The notes: generated by a model not told the origin, from the letters alone. Positions 42,262-51,008 are shown, counted from the first letter of the stretch. The stretch is 64,000 nucleotides of DNA from CAWBXL01 sp963837365 (GCA_963837365.1 CAWIMW010000003.1:558001-622000), one strand, 5' to 3'. Program-made: numbers and translations.

Positions 42262-42978
42262 GTGAAGAAGAATTTAGAGGGTAAAGTTGCACTCGTAACC
42301 GGGGCAGGAAGAGGGATTGGGGCGGCCATTGCGCAGAAACTTGCAGAATTGGGCGCCAGCGTGGTGATCTGTGGGCGAAGCAAAGGGCCGATTCAAACTA
42401 CCGCGCAGGCAATTGTAAAAAGCGGATTCCAAGCCGAAGCAGTTGAGTGTGATGTGATGGATTTACGCTCGGTTGAGTCATTGGCTCGCCACATCGAGAG
42501 CAAGTTTGGGCGACTTGATGTGTTGGTCAACAACGCAGGTGTCGGCAGCTTTAGCAGCCCATTGCATGATCTGCCTCCGGATGCCTGGGACAAAGTCCTC
42601 AACACGAATCTGCGCGGAGTGTATTACTGCATACGGAGTTTTACTCCGATGATGCTACGCAGTGGTGGCGGCCATATTGTCAATATCTCGTCGCTCGCAG
42701 GTAAAAACGCACTGCCCAATGGGGCTGCTTATGCCGCATCCAAATGGGGGCTGAACGGACTGAGCTATTCCGTCGCCGAAGAGTTGCGCGGGCACAACAT
42801 TCGAGTATCCGTGGTTTGCCCTGGCTCGACCAATACCGACTTGAGTCCTCACGAGGGTAAGAACATTGCAAAGATGCTGCAACCCAGCGATGTGGCACAT
42901 GTGGTGGAGATGCTGGTGACTCAGGAATCGCAAAGCTTCGCCAGTGAAGTTTTGCTGCGGCCTACGTTCAAACCCTAG
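42262..42978 (+). CDS. Short-chain dehydrogenase/reductase (FabG-like)
   Basis: A 238-residue classical SDR from a GTG at 42262 with GGGAGCGGG upstream. NAD(P) motif TGAGRGIG at residues 13-20, NNAG, the catalytic Ser in VNISSLAGK, and the Tyr-x3-Lys pair in AYAASKWGLNGL. The C-terminal substrate loop is VVCPGSTNTDLSP. It could be a 3-ketoacyl-ACP reductase or an unrelated oxidoreductase; acidic residues in the second strand do not settle cofactor choice. The upstream 280 bases hold no gene and the promoter is not obvious. Confidence 0.88.
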   Translation: MKKNLEGKVALVTGAGRGIGAAIAQKLAELGASVVICGRSKGPIQTTAQAIVKSGFQAEAVECDVMDLRSVESLARHIESKFGRLDVLVNNAGVGSFSSPLHDLPPDAWDKVLNTNLRGVYYCIRSFTPMMLRSGGGHIVNISSLAGKNALPNGAAYAASKWGLNGLSYSVAEELRGHNIRVSVVCPGSTNTDLSPHEGKNIAKMLQPSDVAHVVEMLVTQESQSFASEVLLRPTFKP

Positions 42979-43014
42979 GCCGTTGCTTATGGCGTTCGGC
43001 TACAATCTCTGTTC

Positions 43015-44328
43015 ATGGATTTTCGCCGACCATATTTTTGGCTCGTCGCAGCATGTCTGTGCTTGCCGGCGAGTGGACAAACCAATACTGCCGCGCGAAA
43101 GGCCGCCGCTTCAGACATCACAGTCAGATGGAAGCTGGTTTCCACCAATATCAAAGGTACCGAGCGCTATACGAGCGAGGAAGTTCTCAGTGCCACAGGA
43201 TTACAAATCGGCCAAGCAGTAAACGAGGATGATTTCAGGAAGGCCACTGAGCAATTGGGGCAAACCGGACTGTTTAGCAGCGCCTCGTATGGCTACACCT
43301 ATTCTTCGGCGGGTGCAAAGCTGGAGTTACAGCTAAGTGATAGCGATCAACTGGTGCCGGCCGAGTTCGACAACTTTGTCTGGCTCACGAACCAGGAACT
43401 GCTTGGCAAGCTGCGGGAGCGCGTGTCCCTATTCAAGGGTCTGTTGCCGGTAGACGGTAATTTGGCGGACCAAGTTTCTGATGCCCTGCAAGCCTTGCTC
43501 ATCGAACACAAAGTCCAGGGGAAGGCAGACTACATGCGGCTATCATCGGGCGACGGGCCAGTCTCCGCATTTCTTTTCACCGTCAGTAGCCACAGCGTGC
43601 TGATACGCGATGTTGTATTTTCTACCGCGGGTCAGACCGAACTGCCCCTTCTCCAGGCAGCGGCCAAGCGTCTCTTGAACGGCGAATACGCTCATACCAC
43701 CATGCAGAATGAAGAGCGCCTGGGATTTCTCCCGATCTACCTTCGTGAGGGTCACCTGAAAGCAAGCTTTGAAGAAACCCAGGTCAAAGTTGTGCACGAG
43801 AGTGACGAGGAAACTGCTGTAGATGTGACGATTGCCGTCACCCCCGGACCGCAATACAAGCTTACAGATATTGGCTGGACCGGAAACACGGTATTCCCCT
43901 CAGCGGAACTCGAGGGTCTGATTCGACTAAAGACCGGAGCACCCGCCGATGCAATACAGCTTGACAAAGACCTGAGTGACATCGCAGCTCTATACGGGGC
44001 AAAAGGCTACATGGCAACAAAAGCGATTTCCAAACCGGTCATGGACGATGCAGCAGCCACCGTCCACTATGAAATCGAAATCCAAGAAGGAGCTGTGTAC
44101 AAGATGGGAGAGTTGGAAATCCGCGGCTTGGACGAAAAAACCAAGACCAAGATGATTTTCGACTGGAAGCTGCTGGAGGGCCAGGTTTACGACTCCAGCT
44201 ACATTCAGCGTTTTCTGGCGGAAAGTTTGAAAGATTTGCCTCCGGGCATCAAGTGGGGGGTTACCCCGCAGGTGGCCTTGAACGATGACGAAACCGTGGA
44301 TGTGACACTACGGTATGAAGCCCAATAG
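43015..44328 (+). CDS. Secreted POTRA-domain protein without an outer-membrane barrel
   Basis: A 437-residue protein with a short signal peptide. POTRA-like segments follow: IKGTERYTSEEVLSATGLQI and GLFSSASYGYTY (about 48-105), YKLTDIGWTGNTVFPSAELE then LYGAKGYMATKA (about 280-340), and YKMGELEIRGLD (about 360-430). Such domains normally precede a BamA or TamA beta-barrel, but this protein stops at residue 437 with no barrel or terminal aromatic residue. It may be a soluble periplasmic assembly factor or half of a split system. It lies 36 bases after the SDR gene. Confidence 0.8.
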   Translation: MDFRRPYFWLVAACLCLPASGQTNTAARKAAASDITVRWKLVSTNIKGTERYTSEEVLSATGLQIGQAVNEDDFRKATEQLGQTGLFSSASYGYTYSSAGAKLELQLSDSDQLVPAEFDNFVWLTNQELLGKLRERVSLFKGLLPVDGNLADQVSDALQALLIEHKVQGKADYMRLSSGDGPVSAFLFTVSSHSVLIRDVVFSTAGQTELPLLQAAAKRLLNGEYAHTTMQNEERLGFLPIYLREGHLKASFEETQVKVVHESDEETAVDVTIAVTPGPQYKLTDIGWTGNTVFPSAELEGLIRLKTGAPADAIQLDKDLSDIAALYGAKGYMATKAISKPVMDDAAATVHYEIEIQEGAVYKMGELEIRGLDEKTKTKMIFDWKLLEGQVYDSSYIQRFLAESLKDLPPGIKWGVTPQVALNDDETVDVTLRYEAQ

Positions 44329-44461
44329 AAGAAATAATCTGACTTTGGGAACTTAGGAACTTGTAACTATCGGCGAGACCGGGCATCTTGGGACAATGAG
44401 ATGCCAATTCCCCGGCATCTAAGCAAATATGTTAGTTTCTAATTCAGAGGAGAAAATCTGC

Positions 44462-44806
44462 ATGCGATCTGGTCTTTTGAAGTTGGGAGTAGTTGCGATC
44501 CTGGGCGCTGGTTTCTTTGCCACGTCTTCTTTTGCCGCCAAGGCTGAGACCTTTACCGGCGAGGTGGGCGACACCATGTGTGGCGCCAAGCACGAAATGG
44601 GTGGCAGCAAGGCGGAGTGCACCCGTGATTGCATTAAGCAGGGCTCAAAGTACGCTCTCATTGTGGGTGACAAGGTCTACACCCTCGAAACCACCGATAA
44701 GGCTGCCCTGGAGCAGCTCGATAAGTTCGCAGGCATGAACGCCAAGGTCACGGGAACAGCCGATGGGACCACCATCCAGGTGACATCCGTCGCCGCGGAG
44801 AAGTAG
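44462..44806 (+). CDS. Small secreted DUF5818-like protein
   Basis: A 114-residue protein from the ATG at 44462, with GAGGAG 9 bases upstream. Signal peptide ends near SSFAAKA. The mature part is ETFTGEVGDTMCGAKHEMGG, ECTRDCIKQGSKYALIVGD, KVYTLETTDKAALEQLDKFA and then beta strands. The Cys pattern (DTMCG, then C-x-x-x-C) and the small beta fold are frequent in acidobacterial secreted proteins of DUF5818 type. Function unknown. A strong terminator follows directly. Confidence 0.75.
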   Translation: MRSGLLKLGVVAILGAGFFATSSFAAKAETFTGEVGDTMCGAKHEMGGSKAECTRDCIKQGSKYALIVGDKVYTLETTDKAALEQLDKFAGMNAKVTGTADGTTIQVTSVAAEK

Positions 44807-44838
44807 GGCTTAGAATCAGGGACCGTGCAGTTCGAGGT

Positions 44839-44868
44839 AGCGGAAGCCCTTCGGCTTCCGCTTTTTTT
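44839..44868 (+). terminator. Rho-independent terminator
   Basis: AGCGGAAGCC (44839-44848), loop CTTC, GGCTTCCGCT (44853-44862), followed by a run of six or more Ts. A textbook terminator for the 44462-44806 gene. Confidence 0.95.
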
Positions 44869-44966
44869 CGATCCCGGTAACCAATTATTCATATTGCGCA
44901 GGGTCTTCACTGTGTTAGATTAGCGCGTTCCACCTACATTTCCACAGTTAGCGGAGGAAACACGAA

Positions 44967-45524
44967 TTGGGCAAAAACATGGTTCCCCAGCGGATCTTTT
45001 TTACGAAAGGGGTCGGCAAACACCGGGAACGCCTAACCTCCTTTGAATTGGCACTGCGCGATGCGGGCATAGCCTCCCAGAACTTGGTACGCGTCTCATC
45101 GATTTTTCCGCCACAATGCAAACTTCTGTCGCGCTCCGCCGGCTTAAAGTATCTGAGCCCTGGGGAGGTGGTTTTCGCCGTCGTGGCAGAGAATTCCACC
45201 CGGGAAGCCCATCGCCTGCTGGCTTCAAGTATCGGGGTCGCGATTCCGGCGGACCGAAATACCTACGGCTACCTCAGCGAACACCATTCCTTTGGGGAAA
45301 CTGAAGACGCAGCCGGCGACTACGCAGAAGAGCTGGCGGCGGAAATGCTGGCTACTACGCTAAACGTGGAGTTCGATCCGGACCGCTCCTGGGATGAGAA
45401 GAAAGAGATCTATCGCATCTCTAACAAGATCGTTCGCACCGCCAATGTGACCCAGTCCGCGGTGGGTGACAAACGGGGATTGTGGACTACGGTCATCGCT
45501 TCAGCTGTGCTCATCTTCGACTAA
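44967..45524 (+). CDS. Pyruvoyl-dependent arginine decarboxylase
   Basis: Converts arginine to agmatine. The 185-residue proenzyme has the self-cleavage site Ser44-Ser45 in NLVRVSSIFPPQCK; Ser45 becomes the pyruvoyl group. GEVVFAVVAENSTREAHRLL and ASSIGVAIPADRNTYGYLSE follow, with the HHSFGETEDAAGDYAEELA helix and TNIV-like C-terminus. TTG start (44967) with GCGGAGGAAA upstream. Together with aguB and aguA downstream it makes a complete arginine-to-putrescine pathway. A heptamer hairpin lies between it and aguB. Confidence 0.95.
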   Translation: MGKNMVPQRIFFTKGVGKHRERLTSFELALRDAGIASQNLVRVSSIFPPQCKLLSRSAGLKYLSPGEVVFAVVAENSTREAHRLLASSIGVAIPADRNTYGYLSEHHSFGETEDAAGDYAEELAAEMLATTLNVEFDPDRSWDEKKEIYRISNKIVRTANVTQSAVGDKRGLWTTVIASAVLIFD

Positions 45525-45536
45525 CGTGAATCTGGA

Positions 45537-45627
45537 CTGAGAACCGGGAACTGATCGCTGAGAACTGATATTTCCCCCTCCCAATGGGAGGAATATCAGT
45601 TCTCGGTTCCTGGTTCTCGGTTCTCAG
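45537..45627 (+). repeat. Hairpin built of heptamer repeats
   Basis: Two 36-base arms (45537-45572 and 45592-45627) are reverse complements with a short mismatched patch; both carry RGTTCTC-type heptamers. The loop itself contains CCTCCC-AAT-GGGAGG. Predicted to form a very stable stem in the intercistronic RNA between the decarboxylase and aguB. Confidence 0.85.
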
Positions 45628-45674
45628 TCATTGGCCTTTACTGATATTCTGCTGCCTCAGGAGTTCTCTCAATC

Positions 45675-46577
45675 TTGCCACCGGACAAATTTCAAGTCGG
45701 ACTCATCCAGATGTCGGCCACGCCCGACCCCGACGAAAACCTGGGTCGCGCTATGGATCGGGTGCGCGAGGCGGCATCGCGTGGAGCGCAGGTGGTTTGT
45801 CTCCCGGAGTTATTCCAAACTCAATATTTCTGTCAGCGGGAGGATGCGGCTTTATTCGATCTGGCAGAGCCTATTCCGGGGCCAACCACGCAGAAGCTGT
45901 CCGCATTGGCCAAGCAACTCCACATCGTACTGATTGCTTCCCTGTTTGAGCGCAGGACTGCCGGTGTCTATCACAATACGGCGGTCATCTTTGATGCTGA
46001 CGGTAGCCAGCGCGGCATGTACCGCAAAATGCACGTCCCTGACGACCCTCTGTACTACGAGAAGTATTACTTCACGCCGGGGGATTTGGGGTTTAAAGCT
46101 TTCGACACGAACGCCGGACGGATAGGAACCCTGGTCTGCTGGGATCAGTGGTATCCCGAGGGAGCTCGGCTGACTGCGTTGCAGGGTGCCAACGTATTGT
46201 TCTATCCCACGGCGATTGGCTGGCACCCGGCGGAGAAGGCGGAGGTCGGCATGACACAACATGACGCATGGCGAACCATCCAGAGGGCGCATGCCATCGC
46301 GAATGGGGTTTATGTCGGAGTTGTCAATCGGGTGGGTTTTGAGACGGGAAACATTCGGGGTAACCAGGCAACCGGGACCGGCCTGGAATTCTGGGGCGGG
46401 TCGTTCCTTTGCGATCCGTTCGGGCGGGTTATTGCCGAGGCTTCCCACGATAAAGAGGAAATTCTGCTAGGCGAAGTTGATCTCAAAATTATGGAAGATA
46501 CGCGGCGGAATTGGCCTTTCCTGAGAGATCGACGGATCGACAGCTACGCCGCAATCACGAGCCGTGTGATTGATTAG
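45675..46577 (+). CDS. aguB: N-carbamoylputrescine amidohydrolase
   Basis: A 300-residue nitrilase-superfamily enzyme that converts N-carbamoylputrescine to putrescine. The catalytic triad is Glu45 (CLPELFQTQ), Lys118 (RKMHVPDD) and Cys155 (LVCWDQWYPEG). The motif YYEKYYFTPGDLGF and the GNQATGTGLEFWGGS region are characteristic of plant-type AguB. TTG start with CAGGAGT ahead. It lies 8 bases before aguA, so the two are co-translated. Confidence 0.95.
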   Translation: MPPDKFQVGLIQMSATPDPDENLGRAMDRVREAASRGAQVVCLPELFQTQYFCQREDAALFDLAEPIPGPTTQKLSALAKQLHIVLIASLFERRTAGVYHNTAVIFDADGSQRGMYRKMHVPDDPLYYEKYYFTPGDLGFKAFDTNAGRIGTLVCWDQWYPEGARLTALQGANVLFYPTAIGWHPAEKAEVGMTQHDAWRTIQRAHAIANGVYVGVVNRVGFETGNIRGNQATGTGLEFWGGSFLCDPFGRVIAEASHDKEEILLGEVDLKIMEDTRRNWPFLRDRRIDSYAAITSRVID

Positions 46578-46585
46578 AACCTTCG

Positions 46586-47668
46586 ATGAAAGCACCTTCT
46601 GGCGATACCTCAAGTAACACTTTGAATACTGCAAAGGCAAAGTTACGCATGCCCGCCGAGTGGGAGCCCCATGCCTCCACTTGGCTGGTATGGCCTCAGT
46701 ACCGTGGCGATTGGCCGGGAAAGCTCGAGCCGATTCCGTGGGTGTACGCAGAAATCATCCGGCATTTGTCCAGGCACGAGCGGGTTGAGATCATCGTCAA
46801 CGACACTACCTGCGAACGACGTGCCCGCAAGGTTCTAAAGCAAGCCAATGCCTGGAGCGACAACCTTAGTTTCCATCGCTGGCCTACCAATCGGGGGTGG
46901 ACACGTGATTCCGGTTGCACGTTCGCAGTCAGTGATTCGGCGCTGCATGCGGTGAAGTGGCGCTTCAACGCCTGGGCCAAATACGCGAACTGGCAGCGGG
47001 ATGAAAAAATCGGAAGTTTGATGGCAAAGGCGACAAACGCACAGGAAATCCATCCGTTATCTGGAAAACATCGAGTAGTGCTTGAGGGTGGTTCGATCGA
47101 TGTAAACGGGCGGGGAACATTATTGACAACCGAAGAATGCTTGCTCAGTAGAGTGCAGCAACGCAATCCCGGCATGAGGCGCAAGGACTACGAGAAGGTT
47201 TTTGCGGAAAATCTGGGCGTCAAGAACGTGATCTGGTTGGGATCCGGAGTTGCCGGTGACGACACCCACGGCCACGTGGATGACATCACCCGCTTTGTTG
47301 CTCCGGATACAGTGGTAACAGCGGTCGAATCCGATCCCAAAGATCCAAACTACGGGCCGTTGCGGGATAACATCCGCCGTCTGCGTGAAGCCACGGACGA
47401 GAATGGTAACCAATTATCTATCATCGAGTTGCCGCTTCCCTCTTCAATCGTATTTAATGGTGTCCGACTCCCTGCTAGCTATGTAAATTTTTACATAGCC
47501 AACGGCATCGTTTTGGTGCCGGTTTTCAACGACCCTAATGACCGTGTGGCCCTGGACATACTGGCTGACCTGTTTCCCGACCGCGAGATGGTTGGCATCT
47601 ACTGTGGGGACTTAATCTGGGGTTTTGGGGCCATTCACTGTATGACCCAGCAGCAACCTTCTGCTTAA
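46586..47668 (+). CDS. aguA: Agmatine deiminase
   Basis: A 360-residue pentein enzyme that hydrolyses agmatine to N-carbamoylputrescine and ammonia. Motifs: MPAEWEPHASTWLVWPQYRG, the binding strand NRGWTRDSGCTFAV, LEGGSIDVNGRGTLLTTEEC, GDDTHGHVDDITRFV (acidic and His residues of the active site) and nucleophile Cys352 in GAIHCMTQQ. It follows aguB by 8 bases. With the pyruvoyl arginine decarboxylase it completes a urease-free route from arginine to putrescine. Confidence 0.96.
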   Translation: MKAPSGDTSSNTLNTAKAKLRMPAEWEPHASTWLVWPQYRGDWPGKLEPIPWVYAEIIRHLSRHERVEIIVNDTTCERRARKVLKQANAWSDNLSFHRWPTNRGWTRDSGCTFAVSDSALHAVKWRFNAWAKYANWQRDEKIGSLMAKATNAQEIHPLSGKHRVVLEGGSIDVNGRGTLLTTEECLLSRVQQRNPGMRRKDYEKVFAENLGVKNVIWLGSGVAGDDTHGHVDDITRFVAPDTVVTAVESDPKDPNYGPLRDNIRRLREATDENGNQLSIIELPLPSSIVFNGVRLPASYVNFYIANGIVLVPVFNDPNDRVALDILADLFPDREMVGIYCGDLIWGFGAIHCMTQQQPSA

Positions 47669-47877
47669 CTGGCCTGCCCTGGCTGGCCTAGAGGACGGCT
47701 ACCGGCCCGTCCCTGCTGCGTTTTCTCGATGCTTACGATTACAAATCTAGACGCGCCCTAACTCACTTCGCCGTTGACAATGCCACATTTCCGGTGCAGA
47801 CTTTGTTAACGCTCCACTTCGCCCGTCCAGCGCGGCGTCTGCCGCGGGATGTAATCACGGATCGTGAGCTTGAAAAA

Positions 47878-49314
47878 ATGGCCTCCCCGTTTAACATGCC
47901 GCCATGGCCTGGCGTGACGGAACCGCTGTCATTTCCCGGCCCGAATCCAGTAGAGCCCCAGCACGAAAACATTACTGACTCGGACCTGATCCTGACCCGT
48001 CTGCGTGAGCAGATTGCATCTGGGACTCAGGAGGTTGATGTTCTGCTAGGTGCGATTGCCATTGCTGCCCAAGCTATGACGGATGCCACCGGAGCAGCAT
48101 TGGGTATGCGCCGGGATGGCTCAGTGATATGCGTCGGTCGTAGCGGCGAAACTGCGCCGGCGTTCGGAGCCTGCCTTAGCGAGAACTCGGGAATTTCAGG
48201 CGCATGCCTGCGCCTTGGCAGAATCCAACGTTGCGATGACACCGAAATCGACGCAAGAGTAGATGCTGAGGTTTGCCGTGATTTGGGTTTACGTTCGATT
48301 ACCGCGGTACCAATCCGTTCGCGGCTGGAGACCGTAGGGATTCTGGAGGTGTTCTCCACCGTACCGCGTGCTTTTACGGATGAGCACCTGACGCGACTGT
48401 CCAGTTTGGCCGAACTAGCCGATGCCGCCAGTGCAACCGCAAGCACGAACAGCGATATCCAACCAACAGAGACCGCTCCAACGCGTGTAGAACTTATTCC
48501 CAGGCCCGATTTGCCAATCTTGACTTCCCCCTGGGCACAACCAGAGAGACCCCGCAAACCTATTTGGCGGTATTTTGCAGTGGCTGGTGCCGCCGTTCTG
48601 CTTGGGTTGTTTTCATTTGCCAGCTGGAGGATGTGGAATGAAATCGAAAGCCGCGATGAGTCGAAGCCAGTGGCCGCGGAACCGCTAGCTGCGGCACCAA
48701 CGGGAATTGAGACTGCGTTACCCACACAAGCCAGTTTGCCCTCCAAGCCTGCTCCTGAACAACTTGCATCTACGAAAACCAACGCAATAAGCACACCAAA
48801 GGGCGGTGTAGTGCAGGCAGCAAGCATCGAGCCAGAGCCAGATGATGGTCTGATCCGAAGCATTCCGGTTGATTCATCGGCAACTGCCAACCTGGAAAAT
48901 CCTTCAATCGGCGCCAAACGGATCGAAGCTGGTACGCCCGCCAGTACTCCTCCGCAAGTGGCGATGGTCACCGTACCCGACGATTCTCTACACGGAATCC
49001 TGGCTAGCAAAACTGCCATACCTAGACTTGATCCTCCTGTTTCTCAAGGGGTGGTTCCACTAGTTCTTGAACGTAAAGTCATTCCCGCGTATCCCCGCGA
49101 TGCGCGGCTGATGCGCCTGGCAGGAGCTGTTGTGTTGCGGGCTACGGTGTCGGACGAAGGACGTGTCGCGCAAGTGGATTTAATCAGTGGAGACCCTGTA
49201 TTAGCCAGGGCTGCAATGGATGCGATAAGGCAGTGGCGTTATCGTCCGGCTCTTTTGAATGGAAAACCAACTCGGATCGAAACCGATATCACCATCAACT
49301 TCAAGCTTCCTTAA
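47878..49314 (+). CDS. GAF domain - membrane helix - TonB C-terminal fusion
   Basis: A 478-residue protein from the ATG at 47878; a GTG 28 codons upstream is an alternative, since neither has a strong ribosome-binding site. Residues about 35-180 form a GAF-like domain (LLGAIAIAAQAMTDATGAAL, GLRSITAVPIRSRLETVGIL). One transmembrane helix follows near 235-255. A long Pro/Ala/Ser-rich linker comes next, then a TonB C-terminal domain (LVLERKVIPAYPRDARLMRL, GAVVLRATVSDEGRVAQVDL, AMDAIRQWRYRPALLNGK). It could couple a cytoplasmic signal to an envelope TonB-type transducer. No ExbB/ExbD nearby. Confidence 0.85.
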   Translation: MASPFNMPPWPGVTEPLSFPGPNPVEPQHENITDSDLILTRLREQIASGTQEVDVLLGAIAIAAQAMTDATGAALGMRRDGSVICVGRSGETAPAFGACLSENSGISGACLRLGRIQRCDDTEIDARVDAEVCRDLGLRSITAVPIRSRLETVGILEVFSTVPRAFTDEHLTRLSSLAELADAASATASTNSDIQPTETAPTRVELIPRPDLPILTSPWAQPERPRKPIWRYFAVAGAAVLLGLFSFASWRMWNEIESRDESKPVAAEPLAAAPTGIETALPTQASLPSKPAPEQLASTKTNAISTPKGGVVQAASIEPEPDDGLIRSIPVDSSATANLENPSIGAKRIEAGTPASTPPQVAMVTVPDDSLHGILASKTAIPRLDPPVSQGVVPLVLERKVIPAYPRDARLMRLAGAVVLRATVSDEGRVAQVDLISGDPVLARAAMDAIRQWRYRPALLNGKPTRIETDITINFKLP

Positions 49315-49321
49315 GGCTGGA

Positions 49322-49783
49322 TTATTTCCGATACTGCGTCGGCTGCGGACCTTTTTCCAGCATTTCGCGGTTCCATATCGCGCCTTCGCGCGTGTAGTTG
49401 GCCAGCTCGAAATCCTGGGTGAGTTCCAAAGCGTCAGTGGGACAGGCGTCTTCACATAATCCGCAGAACATACAGCGGCTCAGATCGTAGGTAAAGGTGG
49501 TTAGTTCCTTACGGCGGGTCTTTTCGTTACGTTCGCTGGTGACCATGATCAGGTGTTCTGGGCAAGCCAGGGCACACAAGTCACAGGCGATGCACATGGT
49601 CTCATCGGTATCGGGATTAACATTTAACCGTGGCGCTCCGCGATACCGCTCGGCCACCTGCGGCCGCTCCAGCGGATACTGCTCCGTATAAATCTCCCGC
49701 GGATCCTGATAGCGGAAGGTGACTTTCATGCCCTGAAGCAGATCAATCAGCAGGATTTTCCGCAGCAGCTTGGGGATCTCCAT
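49322..49783 (-). CDS. nuoI: NuoI-like 2[4Fe-4S] ferredoxin subunit
   Basis: A 153-residue ferredoxin. It has an N-terminal amphipathic helix with ILLIDLLQGMKVTFRY, then two 4Fe-4S motifs: CIACDLCALACPEHLI and CMFCGLCEDACPTDAL. This is the layout of the NADH:quinone oxidoreductase subunit I (NuoI), which carries clusters N6a and N6b. It stands alone: no other nuo gene is next to it. The gene is convergent with the GAF-TonB fusion, 7 bases apart. Confidence 0.92.
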   Translation of the reverse strand: MEIPKLLRKILLIDLLQGMKVTFRYQDPREIYTEQYPLERPQVAERYRGAPRLNVNPDTDETMCIACDLCALACPEHLIMVTSERNEKTRRKELTTFTYDLSRCMFCGLCEDACPTDALELTQDFELANYTREGAIWNREMLEKGPQPTQYRK

Positions 49784-49864
49784 GACGCGGTTAGGATACC
49801 ATCAACTACCAATTCGCAGAAGGGAGACGCTTGCGTCAACGTCTCCCCGTTAAATCCACTGCGT

Positions 49865-50443
49865 CTAAGCTGCTTTTGCGGGCATGGAAACAACTCGCGG
49901 CTCGGTTGACTTTACAAATGCGGCCGCTACCAGTCCCACGATCAGAAACCCAATAACAACTTCTAAAATACTTGCCAGCGTGTAATTCAGTGGGAATCCA
50001 TACCAATTCAGGTACTCCAGGTTGGTCATAAGACCCACGGTGAGACCCAGAAGAGTCACAAAGCCGACCCGTTTGGGATAACTCTTCAAACCCGGAGCCA
50101 AGGAAAGCAGGAAAGCAGCAAAAAGCGCCAGCACGATATTCAAGATGCACTCATTGGCCAGTTGCCCAGGTGTCATTCCCCTAGCACCAGAGGGATGGTA
50201 AATCACCATGCCGTATGGACCACCAGCTTGTGCGGGTAGCGGATTTCCTGCCTTGTCCGATTGCGGGAAATAGTAAAAACCTGACTGCACAGTGGATGCC
50301 TTCAAGGCATCCATCACAGGTTGTTGCTGAGGTAAGAACTGCATGCCAACAGACCCCAGGCCCAAGGCCATATGTGCAAGCCCACCCCATAAGAACAGCG
50401 CTATTCCTCCTAAAACACCGGCCAGTAGGACTCGTTTTGCCAT
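49865..50443 (-). CDS. Polytopic membrane protein of unknown function
   Basis: A 192-residue protein from the ATG at 50443 with GGAGGG upstream. Membrane segments: about 4-26 (VLLAGVLGGIALFLWGGLAH), 102-122, 132-150 and 157-180. The loop after the first helix contains PQSDKAGNPLPAQAGGPYGM and a G-M-T-P-G-Q motif. I do not recognise the family. It sits upstream of nuoI on the same strand with an 81-base gap, so linkage is unclear. Confidence 0.7.
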   Translation of the reverse strand: MAKRVLLAGVLGGIALFLWGGLAHMALGLGSVGMQFLPQQQPVMDALKASTVQSGFYYFPQSDKAGNPLPAQAGGPYGMVIYHPSGARGMTPGQLANECILNIVLALFAAFLLSLAPGLKSYPKRVGFVTLLGLTVGLMTNLEYLNWYGFPLNYTLASILEVVIGFLIVGLVAAAFVKSTEPRVVSMPAKAA

Positions 50444-50558
50444 AGTGAGACCCTCCAAGGCGGCATATTATGCCCAAAACTACGGCAAATAGAAATGCTT
50501 ATTGTGGACAGCCGTACAATGAATGCGAAATCTTTTCGTAGGGGAACTCCTGATTATT

Positions 50559-51008
50559 GTGACCGATGACGAGTTATGGATGGAAGAAGCCCTGCACGCC
50601 GCGCAACGCGCGCTGGAAATGGGCGAGGTGCCGGTGGGAGCGGTGGTTGTTTTTGATGGAAAAGTCGTCGGGCGCGGTTGGAACCGGAACATCACTGATT
50701 TCGATCCCAGCGCGCATGCTGAGATTCTTGCGCTGCGCGAAGCGGGAACAGCCCTCGGCAACCATCGCCTAAGCGAGTGTGAGCTGTTTGTTACAATTGA
50801 ACCGTGCGCGATGTGTGCAGGCGCGCTGGTGCAGGCGCGGATCAAGCGCCTGGTTTATGGAGCAGATGATCCTAAGGCAGGCGCCGTGCGTTCGGTTTTA
50901 CAGGTGTTGAACCATCCTCAGCTCAACCACAAAATGGAAGTTCAAAGTGGAGTGCTGGCGGGGCGGGGCGCGGATTTAGTGCAAACGTTCTTCAAAAACC
51001 GTCGTTAG
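50559..51008 (+). CDS. tadA: tRNA-specific adenosine deaminase
   Basis: A 149-residue enzyme that converts A34 to inosine in tRNA-Arg(ACG). The zinc site is complete: HAE at His53 to Glu55 in PSAHAEILALREA, and PCAMC with Cys83 and Cys86 in IEPCAMCAGALV. The ALGNHRLSECELFVTIEP and KAGAVRSV regions are typical. The GTG at 50559 makes MTDDELWMEEAL, the family N-terminus; an upstream ATG at 50523 gives 12 extra residues and is an alternative. tRNA-Ser follows 53 bases on. Confidence 0.94.
   Translation: MTDDELWMEEALHAAQRALEMGEVPVGAVVVFDGKVVGRGWNRNITDFDPSAHAEILALREAGTALGNHRLSECELFVTIEPCAMCAGALVQARIKRLVYGADDPKAGAVRSVLQVLNHPQLNHKMEVQSGVLAGRGADLVQTFFKNRR

Noticed and set aside
44380..44425. Hairpin GGCATCT/AGATGCC as terminator of the POTRA gene
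   Set aside because: Arms are short, and no T run follows.
48027..49019. 330-codon minus-strand frame opposite the GAF-TonB fusion
   Set aside because: Shadow; the plus strand has recognisable domains.
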